A DNA stretch of 64,000 nt, taken from contig DDFK01000002.1 of the NCBI GenBank assembly GCA_002337145.1, positions 1,364,868 to 1,428,867 of the forward strand. The letters are read 5' to 3'. Of the stretch, positions 34,101 through 42,320 are shown piece after piece. A program made the position numbers and the translations under genes. The notes under the pieces were generated by a model. It was not told the origin of the DNA and did not search any database. It was given only the letters and a program-made list of their open reading frames with translations. Origin of the DNA: Chitinophagaceae bacterium UBA1930. GTDB lineage: Bacteria; Bacteroidota; Bacteroidia; Chitinophagales; Chitinophagaceae. How positions within the stretch are numbered: position 1 is the first letter of the stretch; the number at the start of each line of letters is the position of its first letter.

Positions 34101-34653
34101 TTACGAGTTCATTCTCGAACAGAAGAACGACCTGGTGGATGCCAAAGACAGCTTGCTGCAAACTATACAAGAAGTGGAAGCAACAGCCAACCAACAGTTC
34201 CTGGAAACTTTCAATAAAGTGCGTGAAAATTTCCAGCGTGTGTTCAAGGCATTGTTTACCGAAGAAGATACAGCCGACATGGTTTTGGTAAACCCTGAAA
34301 ACCTTGCCGAAACGGGTATCGACATCATTGCAAAACCCAAGGGCAAACGCCCATCATCCATCACCCAGTTAAGTGGGGGAGAAAAGACATTGACAGCAAC
34401 TGCTTTGCTGTTCTCCATCTACTTAATCAAACCTGCACCATTCTGTATATTGGATGAGGTAGATGCACCTTTGGATGATGCCAACGTGGGCAAGTTCACC
34501 AACATGATCAAACAGTTTAGCGATAACTCTCAGTTCATCATTGTAACGCACAACAAACAAACCATGAGTGCGGTGGATGTTATTTATGGTGTAACCATGC
34601 AGGAGCCCGGCGTAAGCAAATTGGTACCTGTGGATTTCAGGAGTTTGAATTAG
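31135..34653 (+). CDS. smc: Chromosome segregation protein SMC
   Basis: A 1172-residue SMC ATPase, which organises and segregates chromosomes with ScpA/ScpB. The N-terminal head has Walker A GPNGCGKSN (31-39); long coiled coils (about 165-500 and 665-1000) flank a hinge domain (about 510-650, GYPESVKFLHKNEQWNHAAPLL onward). The C-terminal head carries the signature LSGGEKTLTATALLF and Walker B FCILDEVDAPLDDANV. The start MRLKSLEIKGFKSFADK is canonical. It is monocistronic with a terminator; scpA and scpB are not in this window. Confidence 0.96.
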   Translation: MRLKSLEIKGFKSFADKTVISFDEGITGIIGPNGCGKSNIIDSIRWVIGEQKISSLRSENLDALVFNGSKTRSASGLAEVSLTFENTKNLLPTEFSTVTVTRRFYKNGESEYRLNDVQCRMKDIHNLFLDTGVSTDSYAIIELGMVDDIIKDKENSRRRMLEQAAGITIYKTRKKEAKNKLEATEQDLARIEDLLFEINNQLKTLENQAKKAEKYYEIKKDYKEIAVELAKASLEGFNLTYKDLNEQQELETNKRVQLEAEIGTEEAAIEQEKVGFIEKERALQSMQHEFNDLQQNLRTKENEKNLATQKLHYLKEKETNLKEFLEKAEGQLKTIGDSIEFTQLQVGEEESKLAELNDKVEAAKLDVETKRRLYDDKRSAVDGLRGQYQQIQRNQFDAEKKVAVADTSIQNLQRASTQLTDEKQGRQLQLQQLEAELKEKEESLESKRIDLQQLQEQHEKTKEQIFETQGELENLRNELADENRALDSKRNEYALLKSLIDSMEGYPESVKFLHKNEQWNHAAPLLSDIVYVKEEYRAAVENVLEPYLNYYVVNNLTEGLQAVHLLDDNKKGKANFFLMDKVADSSNNYHQPAHTIKALDVIEVDEQYQKLAEHLLANVFIAENDEAINNSNGAIVLEKTGKYVKGKYTLTGGSVGLFEGKKIGRAKNLEKLHDEIILQEAVVNSLKSEIQLRHNRVIGFNEQLKENAIKQTENEINQLTNQVFAAKNKMENLQAAQQNAQQRLEDIEARLQDEQDGIAETRESFIELNERLQQTSEEMKMVEQDYQIAEQDYNGASYQFNEYNLQLTKQQSKITSVKQELVFKENQLNDLHQQIQTNSAQLSEASVNIVESQEALVGSEELLLELMRKKEEEEKKLNEADQAYYNLRNALQEKESALRMKTKSKEMVEHLLSEIKDKLNDLKLNLSGMKERLNVEFKIELDEILDQARTTDTSLEELQATSDRMRKRLENIGEVNPTAIEAYTEMKKRYEFILEQKNDLVDAKDSLLQTIQEVEATANQQFLETFNKVRENFQRVFKALFTEEDTADMVLVNPENLAETGIDIIAKPKGKRPSSITQLSGGEKTLTATALLFSIYLIKPAPFCILDEVDAPLDDANVGKFTNMIKQFSDNSQFIIVTHNKQTMSAVDVIYGVTMQEPGVSKLVPVDFRSLN

Positions 34654-34673
34654 ATAATGGGTTAGTAAGCAAC

Positions 34674-34712
34674 AAAAAAGGATTGGGGCACCTGCTTCAA
34701 TCCTTTTTTTAT
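34674..34712 (+). terminator. Rho-independent terminator of smc
   Basis: AAAAAAGGATTG (34674-34685) pairs with CAATCCTTTTTT (34698-34709) and is followed by further T residues, 20 bases after the smc stop. Confidence 0.8.
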
Positions 34713-34719
34713 TGGTTCT

Positions 34720-34770
34720 AGCAACACTTAGCCTAGCAACAAAAAAAATGTTGCTAGGCTAAGTGTTGCT
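34720..34770. repeat. 22-bp perfect inverted repeat with A7 loop
   Basis: The arms 34720-34741 (starting AGCAACACTTAGCCTAG) and 34749-34770 are exact reverse complements over 22 bases, separated by seven A residues. It stands directly after the smc terminator and has no T-run on either strand, so it is not a standard terminator. It could be a remnant of mobile DNA or a cruciform/protein site. Confidence 0.6.
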
Positions 34771-34877
34771 AACAACTAAAGAATCAACATACAAACTATT
34801 GTGATCCAGTTGCTAAGGCCAACCTGGCCAACAATTGAAACCGGGGCAGTACTTAATTTCCGTTATTTTAGCAGCCC

Positions 34878-35315
34878 ATGTACAAATCTGTTTTCATACT
34901 CTATATTGTCTGCTTTTGCTTATACATTCTCTATTCACGAGAGCCTGACTTCTTTGATAGCGAAACCATGCCTTCAACTATACACTGGTTGCAGGACAGT
35001 GCTTCGCAAAAGCCGGTTCCCAAAGCGGTTTACCAGGTTGGCAAAACAACCTATAGCATAGATGCACGCTATGTTTTACGCAGCCTGCCCGAAGGCAAAA
35101 GGGTAGAAATTATTTATAATCCATCGCACCCCGAAAGGGCTGCAGTGTATAGTTGGTGGGGGTACTGGGTTACCTGGGGCGAAATATTGGTATCCGCCAT
35201 CTTACTCGTGGGCCTGTTTCAAGTGGCGGTTTCTGTAACCAAAAATCCAACGGCGGAAGCGTTACTGGAGCAACTGGAACATAAACCGGAAAAGAAGAAA
35301 AAGTACCTGGATTAG
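34878..35315 (+). CDS. DUF3592-like membrane protein
   Basis: A 145-residue protein with an N-terminal membrane helix (about 3-18), a periplasmic or outer domain of about 85 residues, and a second helix (about 107-125), ending in a Lys-rich tail. The central VEIIYNPSHPERAAVYSWWGYW is the DUF3592 signature (Y-N-P-x-x-P). Function is unknown. Confidence 0.7.
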   Translation: MYKSVFILYIVCFCLYILYSREPDFFDSETMPSTIHWLQDSASQKPVPKAVYQVGKTTYSIDARYVLRSLPEGKRVEIIYNPSHPERAAVYSWWGYWVTWGEILVSAILLVGLFQVAVSVTKNPTAEALLEQLEHKPEKKKKYLD

Positions 35316-35370
35316 AATATTGAGCAACTACTTCATGGTATCAGCTTTAATGCATGGCTGGCCGTTTTGC

Positions 35371-35387
35371 GGCGTCGCACCCATCAA
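35371..35387. repeat. 17-bp motif, inverted copy
   Basis: GGCGTCGCACCCATCAA is the exact reverse complement of 30989-31005. It lies in the 125-base gap between two convergent genes; nothing else was seen there. Confidence 0.4.
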
Positions 35388-35440
35388 GGTTCGTAACAGG
35401 TCCGTGCCTTTTTCAAAGCGTAATACGTAGTACTAAAATG

Positions 35441-36223
35441 CTAGGGCAAATAATATTCACCTTTCATATACAGTACGGCATTGCCTGCCATGGTAACCCT
35501 TTCGCCTTTATCCTCGCACCACAAATGCCCAACACGTTTGGATAGTTGCTGTGCAACAAGTGCTTTCTTGTTCAGTTGCTTGCTCCAATAAGGTATCAAC
35601 GAACAATGTGCCGAGCCTGTTACTGGGTCCTCACCAATAACAGAATTGGGTACAAAGAACCTCGAAACAAAGTCCACCTCATTGCCTGCCGCTGTTGCAA
35701 TAATGCCAACCACATCCAACTGGTTCAGGTAGTTCATATCAACTTTCAGGTTCCTTATTGCTTCCTCATTTTCAAATACCACAAAATAATCACGGCTTTT
35801 TAAAACAAGCTCCGGTGCAATACTTAAACCTTTCAGCAGTATTTCTGGTGGTTCAACCGCCTGCGGCATACGCGATGGAAAATCCAGTTCAATTTTATCG
35901 CCACGCTTTGTAACAACCAGTTCTCCGCTTTGGCAGGTGAACCTAATGCTATCCTTGCCGTAGTCCAGCTCGTTGAAAATAATATAGGCACTTGCCAAGG
36001 TAGCGTGGCCACATAAATCAATTTCAAATTCAGGGGTGAACCAGCGTATATGAAAGCCGTCGTTCTCCTGCACAAAAAATGCAGTTTCAGACAGGTTGTT
36101 CTCTGCTGCCAACTGCTGCATGGTTGCTGTACTTAACCAGGCATCCAATGGGCAAACAGCAGCCGGGTTGCCACCAAAAATTTTATTGGTAAAGGCATCA
36201 ACTGTATAGATGGGTAAATTCAT
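35441..36223 (-). CDS. PhzF-family isomerase-like protein
   Basis: A 260-residue protein of the PhzF/diaminopimelate-epimerase fold with two similar halves. The start MNLPIYTVDAFTNKIFGGNPAAVC, catalytic-Glu segment NNLSETAFFV, TPEFEIDLCGHATLASAYI and the second-half GEDPVTGSAHCSLIPYW are all diagnostic. The family includes isomerases in phenazine synthesis and many enzymes of unknown substrate. No phenazine genes are near, so a metabolic housekeeping role is more likely. Confidence 0.93.
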   Translation of the reverse strand: MNLPIYTVDAFTNKIFGGNPAAVCPLDAWLSTATMQQLAAENNLSETAFFVQENDGFHIRWFTPEFEIDLCGHATLASAYIIFNELDYGKDSIRFTCQSGELVVTKRGDKIELDFPSRMPQAVEPPEILLKGLSIAPELVLKSRDYFVVFENEEAIRNLKVDMNYLNQLDVVGIIATAAGNEVDFVSRFFVPNSVIGEDPVTGSAHCSLIPYWSKQLNKKALVAQQLSKRVGHLWCEDKGERVTMAGNAVLYMKGEYYLP

Positions 36224-36241
36224 ATAAGTGCGTTTAGCAAG

Positions 36242-36958
36242 TTATTCGCCAGGAAAGATTTTCAGTTTAAACCGCATCACTTCCCTGCATATCGGGTTCA
36301 GGTAAAGATTATCCAAACTTATAATCGGCCTTTTGGCCACTTCTTCCTTGGGTATCTTTCCTTTAAAGAAAATAGCAACCATCTGTATGGCTTTTTGTGG
36401 TACAAGGCTTGTCTTTATGTTTATATTATCCCCAGCCGATTTTTTAAGGGCCTTATAAATCATCTCTGTACAATACATGGTACTGTCTGTTGCAAGGTCA
36501 TACAGGTTGTCAAACCTTGTCCCAATCTTGTGGAACCTGTTCAGTTCCCCTACAAAAGCATCTATTTCAACAGGGGGTAAATTGTACCGGTAAAGCCCGC
36601 AAACAATATTCTTTTTTGGGTTGATGAACGAATCTATCGGTTCGAACCTGATGGTATCCGCACCTGCAAAATCAGGATTTATATTGCACACCATTTTTTG
36701 GTTGTTGTGCATTACAATAACACCAGCATGCGAAAATGAAAAATCCTTCTCGTTCAGGTACCTGATCCTTTCGCTAATGAGCTCGTCACTAAGCCTTACC
36801 AATAAATCGCCTTCTTTACAAGAGTCTTTTAAAGTTTGGATATTGAGTTTTAAACTGTCTTCTTTGGTTAATGGAAGGGTATTCTTATCGTTATTGGCTG
36901 AATTGCATGCGGCACAAAGCACAATGAAAATAATGGCTGCAAACGGTAATCTACGCAT
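36242..36958 (-). CDS. YiiX/YebB-like NlpC/P60-fold lipoprotein hydrolase
   Basis: A 238-residue protein with a lipoprotein signal (hydrophobic stretch ending in LCAACNS). The domain has the circularly permuted papain-like order of the YiiX family: SHAGVIVMHNNQ gives the His early (around residue 75) and STMYCTEMIYKAL gives the Cys late (around 155-165). It may hydrolyse a peptidoglycan peptide or lipid amide at the envelope. The gene lies 18 bases upstream of phzF in the same direction and may be co-transcribed. Confidence 0.82.
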   Translation of the reverse strand: MRRLPFAAIIFIVLCAACNSANNDKNTLPLTKEDSLKLNIQTLKDSCKEGDLLVRLSDELISERIRYLNEKDFSFSHAGVIVMHNNQKMVCNINPDFAGADTIRFEPIDSFINPKKNIVCGLYRYNLPPVEIDAFVGELNRFHKIGTRFDNLYDLATDSTMYCTEMIYKALKKSAGDNINIKTSLVPQKAIQMVAIFFKGKIPKEEVAKRPIISLDNLYLNPICREVMRFKLKIFPGE

Positions 36959-36981
36959 GGTGTGGTAAATAGTTGTTTTAA

Positions 36982-37015
36982 TAAAAAAGGTTGCCGAAGT
37001 TAATCGACAACCTTT
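36982..37015 (-). terminator. Terminator after the choice-of-anchor J genes
   Basis: On the minus strand AAAGGTTG (plus 37008-37015) pairs with CAACCTTT (plus 36987-36994), followed by a T-run (plus 36982-36986). It ends the two-gene lipoprotein transcript. Confidence 0.7.
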
Positions 37016-37036
37016 GAAATATTGGTATAAAGTGGA

Positions 37037-37855
37037 TTACTTCTTGGTAGAAAATTTCAACAAGTCAACACCAACAACTGAAGGATAGTTGGTACCTGCA
37101 AGGCCACCAAAGATACCTGCATCGCTGGCAAGGTAACGGAAAGCAAAACGTGCGTTGCTTACAGAACCTGTACCGCTAATGCCAGAAACAATAATGGTGA
37201 ATTTTGTCCAGTCTTCTGGGTAGCCACTCGGATCGTTGTTGGCATAGGCAGAGTTGATGTCAAGCAAGGTAGTGGTAAAACTGCCTACAGATGTAGGAGA
37301 AGAACCAACATTGGCTGAACCATCACCAGAGAAGTTGGCACGTACCTGCATACGGTCAGTTAGGTAAACTGGGTAGTTTGCATCGTACACCGCACGGGTA
37401 TAAAAGCTAATGGTATCGCCATTTTTGATGGTTGAAATCTTTGGTGAAATCAGCCAAGTGCTGATGTCGGATGTACCAGTAGCTGCATCGCTTGAGCAAG
37501 ATGCATCGCAACTAACAAAATCGTTAGGCGTTGAAGATGCCGAATATGCAGGGAAACCGATAAAGGCAACGGGTGCCAAAAATTTGTATTGCACCACGCT
37601 TGCACTTTCGTACCTGCCTTGTCTCCAACCGGAGCCGCCAATGGGAAAACTGTTGTTTTTAAATACCCAACCTTTTGTGGTAAGGTCACCTACATTGTCA
37701 AATTCTTCTGTAAAGCTAGGATCTGCCACTACCGGGAATACAGGCGGTGCAATAACACGCTCGTAAGGGGCCGCATCTTTTTTACAAGCAACAATTGCAA
37801 CAGAAAGCATGGTAATCAGTGAACAGGTATAGGTCGTAAGTTTATTTATTTTCAT
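37037..37855 (-). CDS. Choice-of-anchor J domain lipoprotein (copy B)
   Basis: A 272-residue lipoprotein starting at the ATG at 37855 (MKINKLTTYTCSLITMLSVAIVACKKD), with the lipid-anchor Cys after IVA. The mature part is a single jelly-roll-like domain: SFTEEFDNVGDLTTKGWVFKN, WLISPKISTIKNGDTISFYTRA and RFAFRYLASD, the choice-of-anchor J pattern. It is a paralogue of the gene directly upstream. It is surface or periplasmic; the ligand is unknown. Confidence 0.83.
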   Translation of the reverse strand: MKINKLTTYTCSLITMLSVAIVACKKDAAPYERVIAPPVFPVVADPSFTEEFDNVGDLTTKGWVFKNNSFPIGGSGWRQGRYESASVVQYKFLAPVAFIGFPAYSASSTPNDFVSCDASCSSDAATGTSDISTWLISPKISTIKNGDTISFYTRAVYDANYPVYLTDRMQVRANFSGDGSANVGSSPTSVGSFTTTLLDINSAYANNDPSGYPEDWTKFTIIVSGISGTGSVSNARFAFRYLASDAGIFGGLAGTNYPSVVGVDLLKFSTKK

Positions 37856-37886
37856 GATTTTGAATATTGTGGTGAGCAACTAATAT

Positions 37887-38642
37887 TTACTTCTTTACAC
37901 TTTTGTAGGATACAAGGTCTATACCTACACCGCTACCGTTATTGGTTCCGTCTTCTATCAGGTAGTGGAATGCAAACCTGCCAGAAGTTGGTTTCTTTAA
38001 GCCATATACAATGGCTTGGAAACGTGTCCAGCTAGAGGGGTAGGCCATTGGATCGGGAGCAGTGTTATCGAAAACAACGTAATTAGGGTTAATGTCCAAT
38101 AAAGCGGTAGTGAAATCGCCAAACTCTGCACCTACACCAACTTCAGTTCCTTCGTTGTTGCTGTTTAACCTTAGCTGTAACCTGTTGCCATAATCAGTCA
38201 TTACGCCAGAAGCGGTTCCTGTGGTTACCAGACCATCGTCATATAATTGTGCACGTGTATAGAAACTGATGGTGTCGCCATTCTGCATGGTCAAAACAGG
38301 AGAGAAGAGCCAGTTGCTCAAACTGCCGATTGTTGTGATTGGTGTCACAAATGCAGAGCACCCGATAAAGCCAACATTGGAAGTGTTAGAAGAATAAGCT
38401 GGGAAAAATGGAACAGCAACATCGCCACCTTGCTGCCACAGCAATGAAAGTGTAGGGTCGCTTGTATTTTTTGTTTTCCAACCACGGTTGTAAGCTGCTG
38501 ATACTGTATCGAATTCTTCTGTAAAGGATTGGTCTGGTGTAGGTTTTGCCGCTACCAAATAGTCATCGTTGACACAAGATGTAAATACAAACGCCGTTAA
38601 ACATGTCCATAACAACGCTTTGGGTAGTAAACTTTTTCTCAT
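37887..38642 (-). CDS. Choice-of-anchor J domain lipoprotein (copy A)
   Basis: A 251-residue lipoprotein (signal MRKSLLPKALLWTCLTAFVFTSCVND, anchor Cys after FTS). The domain repeats the features of copy B: QSFTEEFDTVSAAYNRGWKTKN, WLFSPVLTMQNGDTISFYTRA and GRFAFHYLIEDG. The two genes are 31 bases apart and share a terminator, so they look like a tandem duplication expressed together. No promoter pair was recognised in the AT-rich 109-base gap upstream. Confidence 0.83.
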   Translation of the reverse strand: MRKSLLPKALLWTCLTAFVFTSCVNDDYLVAAKPTPDQSFTEEFDTVSAAYNRGWKTKNTSDPTLSLLWQQGGDVAVPFFPAYSSNTSNVGFIGCSAFVTPITTIGSLSNWLFSPVLTMQNGDTISFYTRAQLYDDGLVTTGTASGVMTDYGNRLQLRLNSNNEGTEVGVGAEFGDFTTALLDINPNYVVFDNTAPDPMAYPSSWTRFQAIVYGLKKPTSGRFAFHYLIEDGTNNGSGVGIDLVSYKSVKK

Positions 38643-38751
38643 ACTAATTTTTTCGAGTTAGTCTAATGATTTATAGGTTCAAAAGCGAGGTGAAAATAGT
38701 GATTTTTGTGTAATCAAAAAAAAATGTTAATACAGTGTATTATTTTTTTGT

Positions 38752-40374
38752 TTACACCTGAAAAACACCGGTATTAAAGTGGACAACCTCTGCATTGTGA
38801 TTTGCTGCTTTGATGCCTTCGGAAATGACCTGTCTTGTATGGATGGGGTCAATGATTTCGTCAACCCATAAACGGGCGGCCGCATAATAGGCGGTGGTCT
38901 GTTTATTGTAACGGTCCTTCAAATCATCCAAAAGCTGCTTTTCTTCTGCTGCGGTAACTTCTTTGCCTTTGGCTTTCATGGTGGCTACCTGTATCTGCAA
39001 CATGGTCTTGGCGGCCTGTTCGCCACCCATTACCGCAATTTTGGCCGATGGCCATGCATAAATAAAACGTGGGTCGTAGGCCTTGCCGCACATGGCATAG
39101 TTGCCTGCCCCGTAGCTATTGCCCACAATAATGGTAATTTTAGGCACCACTGAATTGGCTACTGCATTTACCAGTTTTGCCCCATCTTTTATTATACCGC
39201 TGTGTTCGCTACGGCTACCTACCATAAAGCCTGTTACGTCTTGCAGAAAAACCAGTGGTATTTTCTTTTGGTTGCAGTTCATGATAAACCTTGCGGCTTT
39301 GTCTGCACTGTCGTTGTAGATTACTCCACCCATCTGCATTTCGCCTTTTTTGTTCTTGGTAATCAGGCGTTGGTTGGCCACAATGCCCACGGCCCATCCA
39401 TCTATCCTGGCATAGCCGCATACAATAGTCTTGCCGTAGTCTTTTTTAAATTCATCCAGTACCGACCCATCCACTATGCATTCAATAATGTCCCTTATAT
39501 CATAAGGCTTTGTATTGCCTTCGCTCATTACACCGTAAATACCGTTAGGATCTTTCGCTGGCAGTTCGGAAGTAACTCTACTAAAGCCCGCTACTGTTGG
39601 CTGGCCAAGTTTATCCATTATTTTTTTTACCTGGTCCAGGCATTCCTGCTCGGTATCAAATTTATAATCTGCAATACCGCTTATTTCGGTATGTGTAACT
39701 GCACCACCCAGTGTTTCGTTGTCTATGTCTTCGCCAATGGCAGCTTTAACAAGGTAACTGCCCGCCAAAAAAATGGAGCCGTTGTCTTTGACCATCAATG
39801 TTTCGTCGCTCATTATGGGCAGGTAGGCCCCGCCTGCAACGCAGGCACCCATTACGGCTGCAATCTGTGTTATGCCCAATGCACTCATTTTTGCATTGTT
39901 TCTGAATATCCTGCCAAAATGTTCCTTGTCGGGGAATATCTCGTCCTGCATAGGCAGGTACACACCTGCACTATCCACCAGGTAAATAATGGGCAGCCTG
40001 TTTTCCATGGCAATTTCCTGCATCCTCAAATTCTTCTTGCCTGTTATGGGAAACCATGCACCTGCCTTAACCGTCTGGTCGTTGGCCACAATTACACATT
40101 GCCGGCCGCTTACATAACCAATACCGGCAACGGTACCACCTGCGGGGCAGCCGCCCTCCGATTCGTACATCTCGAACCCTGCAAAGGAGCCTATTTCTGT
40201 GAATACGGAGTTGGCATCAATTAGGTATTGTATCCTTTCCCTTGGAGTAAGCTTATTTTTTTCGTGCTGTTTGTTGATGGATTTTTGGCCACCGCCCAGT
40301 TCTATTTTGGCAAAGTGCTGCTTTGCTTCATCCAGTTTCAGCTTCATCCAATCTGCGTTGCTGTTCTTTTCCAT
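38752..40374 (-). CDS. Acyl-CoA carboxylase beta (carboxyltransferase) subunit
   Basis: A 540-residue carboxyltransferase of the propionyl-/methylmalonyl-/methylcrotonyl-CoA carboxylase type, which moves carboxybiotin's CO2 to an acyl-CoA. It has the two crotonase-like halves: the N-half has GGGQKSINKQHEKNKLTPRERI and VDSAGVYLPMQDEIFPD, and the C-half has VFLQDVTGFMVGSRSE and NSYGAGNYAMCGKAYDPRF. The VYLPMQ loop and overall pattern resemble methylcrotonyl-CoA carboxylase subunits most, but substrate is not certain. The partner biotin-carboxylase subunit is not in the window. Confidence 0.92.
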   Translation of the reverse strand: MEKNSNADWMKLKLDEAKQHFAKIELGGGQKSINKQHEKNKLTPRERIQYLIDANSVFTEIGSFAGFEMYESEGGCPAGGTVAGIGYVSGRQCVIVANDQTVKAGAWFPITGKKNLRMQEIAMENRLPIIYLVDSAGVYLPMQDEIFPDKEHFGRIFRNNAKMSALGITQIAAVMGACVAGGAYLPIMSDETLMVKDNGSIFLAGSYLVKAAIGEDIDNETLGGAVTHTEISGIADYKFDTEQECLDQVKKIMDKLGQPTVAGFSRVTSELPAKDPNGIYGVMSEGNTKPYDIRDIIECIVDGSVLDEFKKDYGKTIVCGYARIDGWAVGIVANQRLITKNKKGEMQMGGVIYNDSADKAARFIMNCNQKKIPLVFLQDVTGFMVGSRSEHSGIIKDGAKLVNAVANSVVPKITIIVGNSYGAGNYAMCGKAYDPRFIYAWPSAKIAVMGGEQAAKTMLQIQVATMKAKGKEVTAAEEKQLLDDLKDRYNKQTTAYYAAARLWVDEIIDPIHTRQVISEGIKAANHNAEVVHFNTGVFQV

Positions 40375-40688
40375 ATTCGTTGCTTACAGTTGTTAGTAAG
40401 ACAAAGATAGGAGCGGAATTGTATTGTGGTATTAAGCTCTGTTTATTATGAAAAAAATCTAATGCAAACATCTTATGCTGGATGCTTTGTTATAATACAT
40501 GAAACCTCATATTATTAAACATGGTCAGTTCTAATAACCAAAACAGGTGTTTCAAAGGGTTTTGATAAGAGATTGAATTTTGTTGAAGCAAGCAGTTTTT
40601 TATATTTTGCGGCGAATTCGCGAACACTACAATGGGATGACTTTAATTACCATGTTCTGCAGAAAATAAAAGTCCCAAGCACTTCAAT
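40375..40688. other. Intergenic promoter region between carboxylase and glycosyltransferase genes
   Basis: About 314 bases between divergent genes. A minus-strand -7 box TATCTTTG (plus 40402-40409) fits the carboxylase gene. For the polysaccharide locus a looser TATATTTTG (40601-40609) lies about 80 bases before the first glycosyltransferase. GCGAATTCGC at 40611-40622 region is a short palindrome. Nothing else was recognised. Confidence 0.4.
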
Positions 40689-41543
40689 ATGAAAATTGCA
40701 GCAACAGTTATTTTATTCAATCCCGAGGAAGACGTAATTGCTAATATTTCTTCTTATTACCCGCACATTGGACATTTATATATATGCGATAATTCTGCTG
40801 TTGTAAGTGAGGCCGTAAAACAATTCTGTTCAATTAATAAGCATATAACATTAATGCACGATGGCAATAATGATGGGATTGCCAAACGGCTTAACCAAGC
40901 GGCCCGTGCAGCCATTGCAGATGGTTATGAATGGTTGCTTACCATGGATCAGGATAGCTGTTTTAAAGAAGGGCTATTTACCAGCTATAAAAGCTGCCTT
41001 ACTGATTTTGAAAACGCAACACAGGTAGCCATGTTTGGGATAGAGTATGACAGTAAGCTTAAAACAACAGGTGATAGTTGTAATTTCAAGGAAATGAATT
41101 ACCTCATTACTTCGGGCAGCATACTTAACCTTGCGTTATTCAAACAGGTCGGTGAATTTGACGAAGCATTGTTTATTGATGAAGTGGATCTTGAATATTG
41201 TTATAGGGCAAAGAAAATGGGTTTGCGGATCGTGAAATTTACCCAACTCTTGCTTGACCATCAACTGGGAAAGGTTAGTTATTTCCGTTCCCTTAAATCT
41301 TTACAACTAACGCCACGCACACTGCATTCGCCACTGCGGGTTTATTATATGGTGAGAAACTATCTGTATGTAGATAAGCTTTATAGGGGCCTGTTCAATC
41401 AAGACGATACCCTAAGAAGAAAAGGAATCGTGAACAGATTAAAAAACAATCTGCTATACGGCAACAAAAGATGGCAAACAGTAAAATATATTTTTCAAGC
41501 TTATTCTGACTTCAAAAGAAATAAGATGGGCAAAATAAATTAA
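40689..41543 (+). CDS. Glycosyltransferase family 2 (rhamnosyltransferase-like)
   Basis: A 284-residue GT-A-fold enzyme, first in the polysaccharide locus. It starts MKIAATVILFNPEEDVIANI, the pattern of family 2 rhamnosyltransferases, and has the metal-binding segment WLLTMDQDSCF (D-Q-D) and FIDEVDLEYCYRAKKMG in the acceptor region. It probably adds a deoxysugar to a surface polysaccharide at the inner membrane face. The methyltransferase gene starts 9 bases after its stop. Confidence 0.9.
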   Translation: MKIAATVILFNPEEDVIANISSYYPHIGHLYICDNSAVVSEAVKQFCSINKHITLMHDGNNDGIAKRLNQAARAAIADGYEWLLTMDQDSCFKEGLFTSYKSCLTDFENATQVAMFGIEYDSKLKTTGDSCNFKEMNYLITSGSILNLALFKQVGEFDEALFIDEVDLEYCYRAKKMGLRIVKFTQLLLDHQLGKVSYFRSLKSLQLTPRTLHSPLRVYYMVRNYLYVDKLYRGLFNQDDTLRRKGIVNRLKNNLLYGNKRWQTVKYIFQAYSDFKRNKMGKIN

Positions 41544-41552
41544 TCAAGACTC

Positions 41553-42257
41553 ATGAGTTCAACTATTTCCGAAGACTTCAACCCTAAACTTAGTTACCCA
41601 GCATATTTTGTAAGGAAAAGATTACTGACCGGTATTCGTAAGTACAGTCATCATCTTACCGGCACCATGCTGGATTTTGGATGCGGATCAAAACCATATA
41701 AATCCTTATTCAATGTAACCAATTATGTAGGGCTTGACTTTGAAAACCCTGGACATTCGCACCAGAACGAGCAGATCGATATTTTTTATGATGGCAAGCA
41801 TATACCTGCAGCAGACAATTACTTTGATTCTGCATTTAGCAGTGAGGTTTTTGAGCACGTATTTAATTTACCGGAAATGCTGCCCGAAATCTACCGGGTG
41901 CTTAAACCGGGTGCACCTATTTTGGTAACATGCCCCTTTGCCATCTGCGAACATGAGGCACCGAATGATTATGCACGCTATTCCTCCTTTGCTCTTAAAC
42001 ACATGATGGAAAAAAATGGCTTTGAAGTGTTGGCGTATGAAAAATTGGGCAATAGTATAGAGGTTATTTTTCAGTTACTATCCATATATATTCAGTTTCA
42101 CATTACGCCGCACCTTAAGAAAATCCCATTGCTTGGTTCTGCCTTTCAATGGATAACATGTTCTTTTTTAAACGTGGTAGCTATTGGTTTAGGGAAAATA
42201 TTTCCGAAAGGAGATGAACTGTATTTGAATAATATAATTGTTTGCAAAAAGGTATAG
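41553..42257 (+). CDS. SAM-dependent methyltransferase (class I)
   Basis: A 234-residue Rossmann-fold methyltransferase. Motif I is MLDFGCGSKPYKSLF and motif II/post-I is YVGLDFENPG; the region FDSAFSSEVFEHVFNLPEMLPEIYRVLKPGAPILVTCPF is typical of methyltransferase type 11 proteins in glycan loci. A C-terminal hydrophobic segment suggests membrane association. It probably methylates a sugar or lipid intermediate; its position between glycosyltransferases supports this. Confidence 0.87.
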   Translation: MSSTISEDFNPKLSYPAYFVRKRLLTGIRKYSHHLTGTMLDFGCGSKPYKSLFNVTNYVGLDFENPGHSHQNEQIDIFYDGKHIPAADNYFDSAFSSEVFEHVFNLPEMLPEIYRVLKPGAPILVTCPFAICEHEAPNDYARYSSFALKHMMEKNGFEVLAYEKLGNSIEVIFQLLSIYIQFHITPHLKKIPLLGSAFQWITCSFLNVVAIGLGKIFPKGDELYLNNIIVCKKV

Positions 42258-42320
42258 CATGTACCCTTTCTTGTTATGGAAATAGTTAGAAGAAAAGAAT
42301 TATATTAAAAGTCAGCTTTA

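Noticed and set aside
39202..40224. 340-residue plus-strand frame antisense to the carboxylase gene
   Set aside because: His/Tyr/Cys-rich translation typical of a shadow frame; the opposite strand encodes a firmly identified enzyme.
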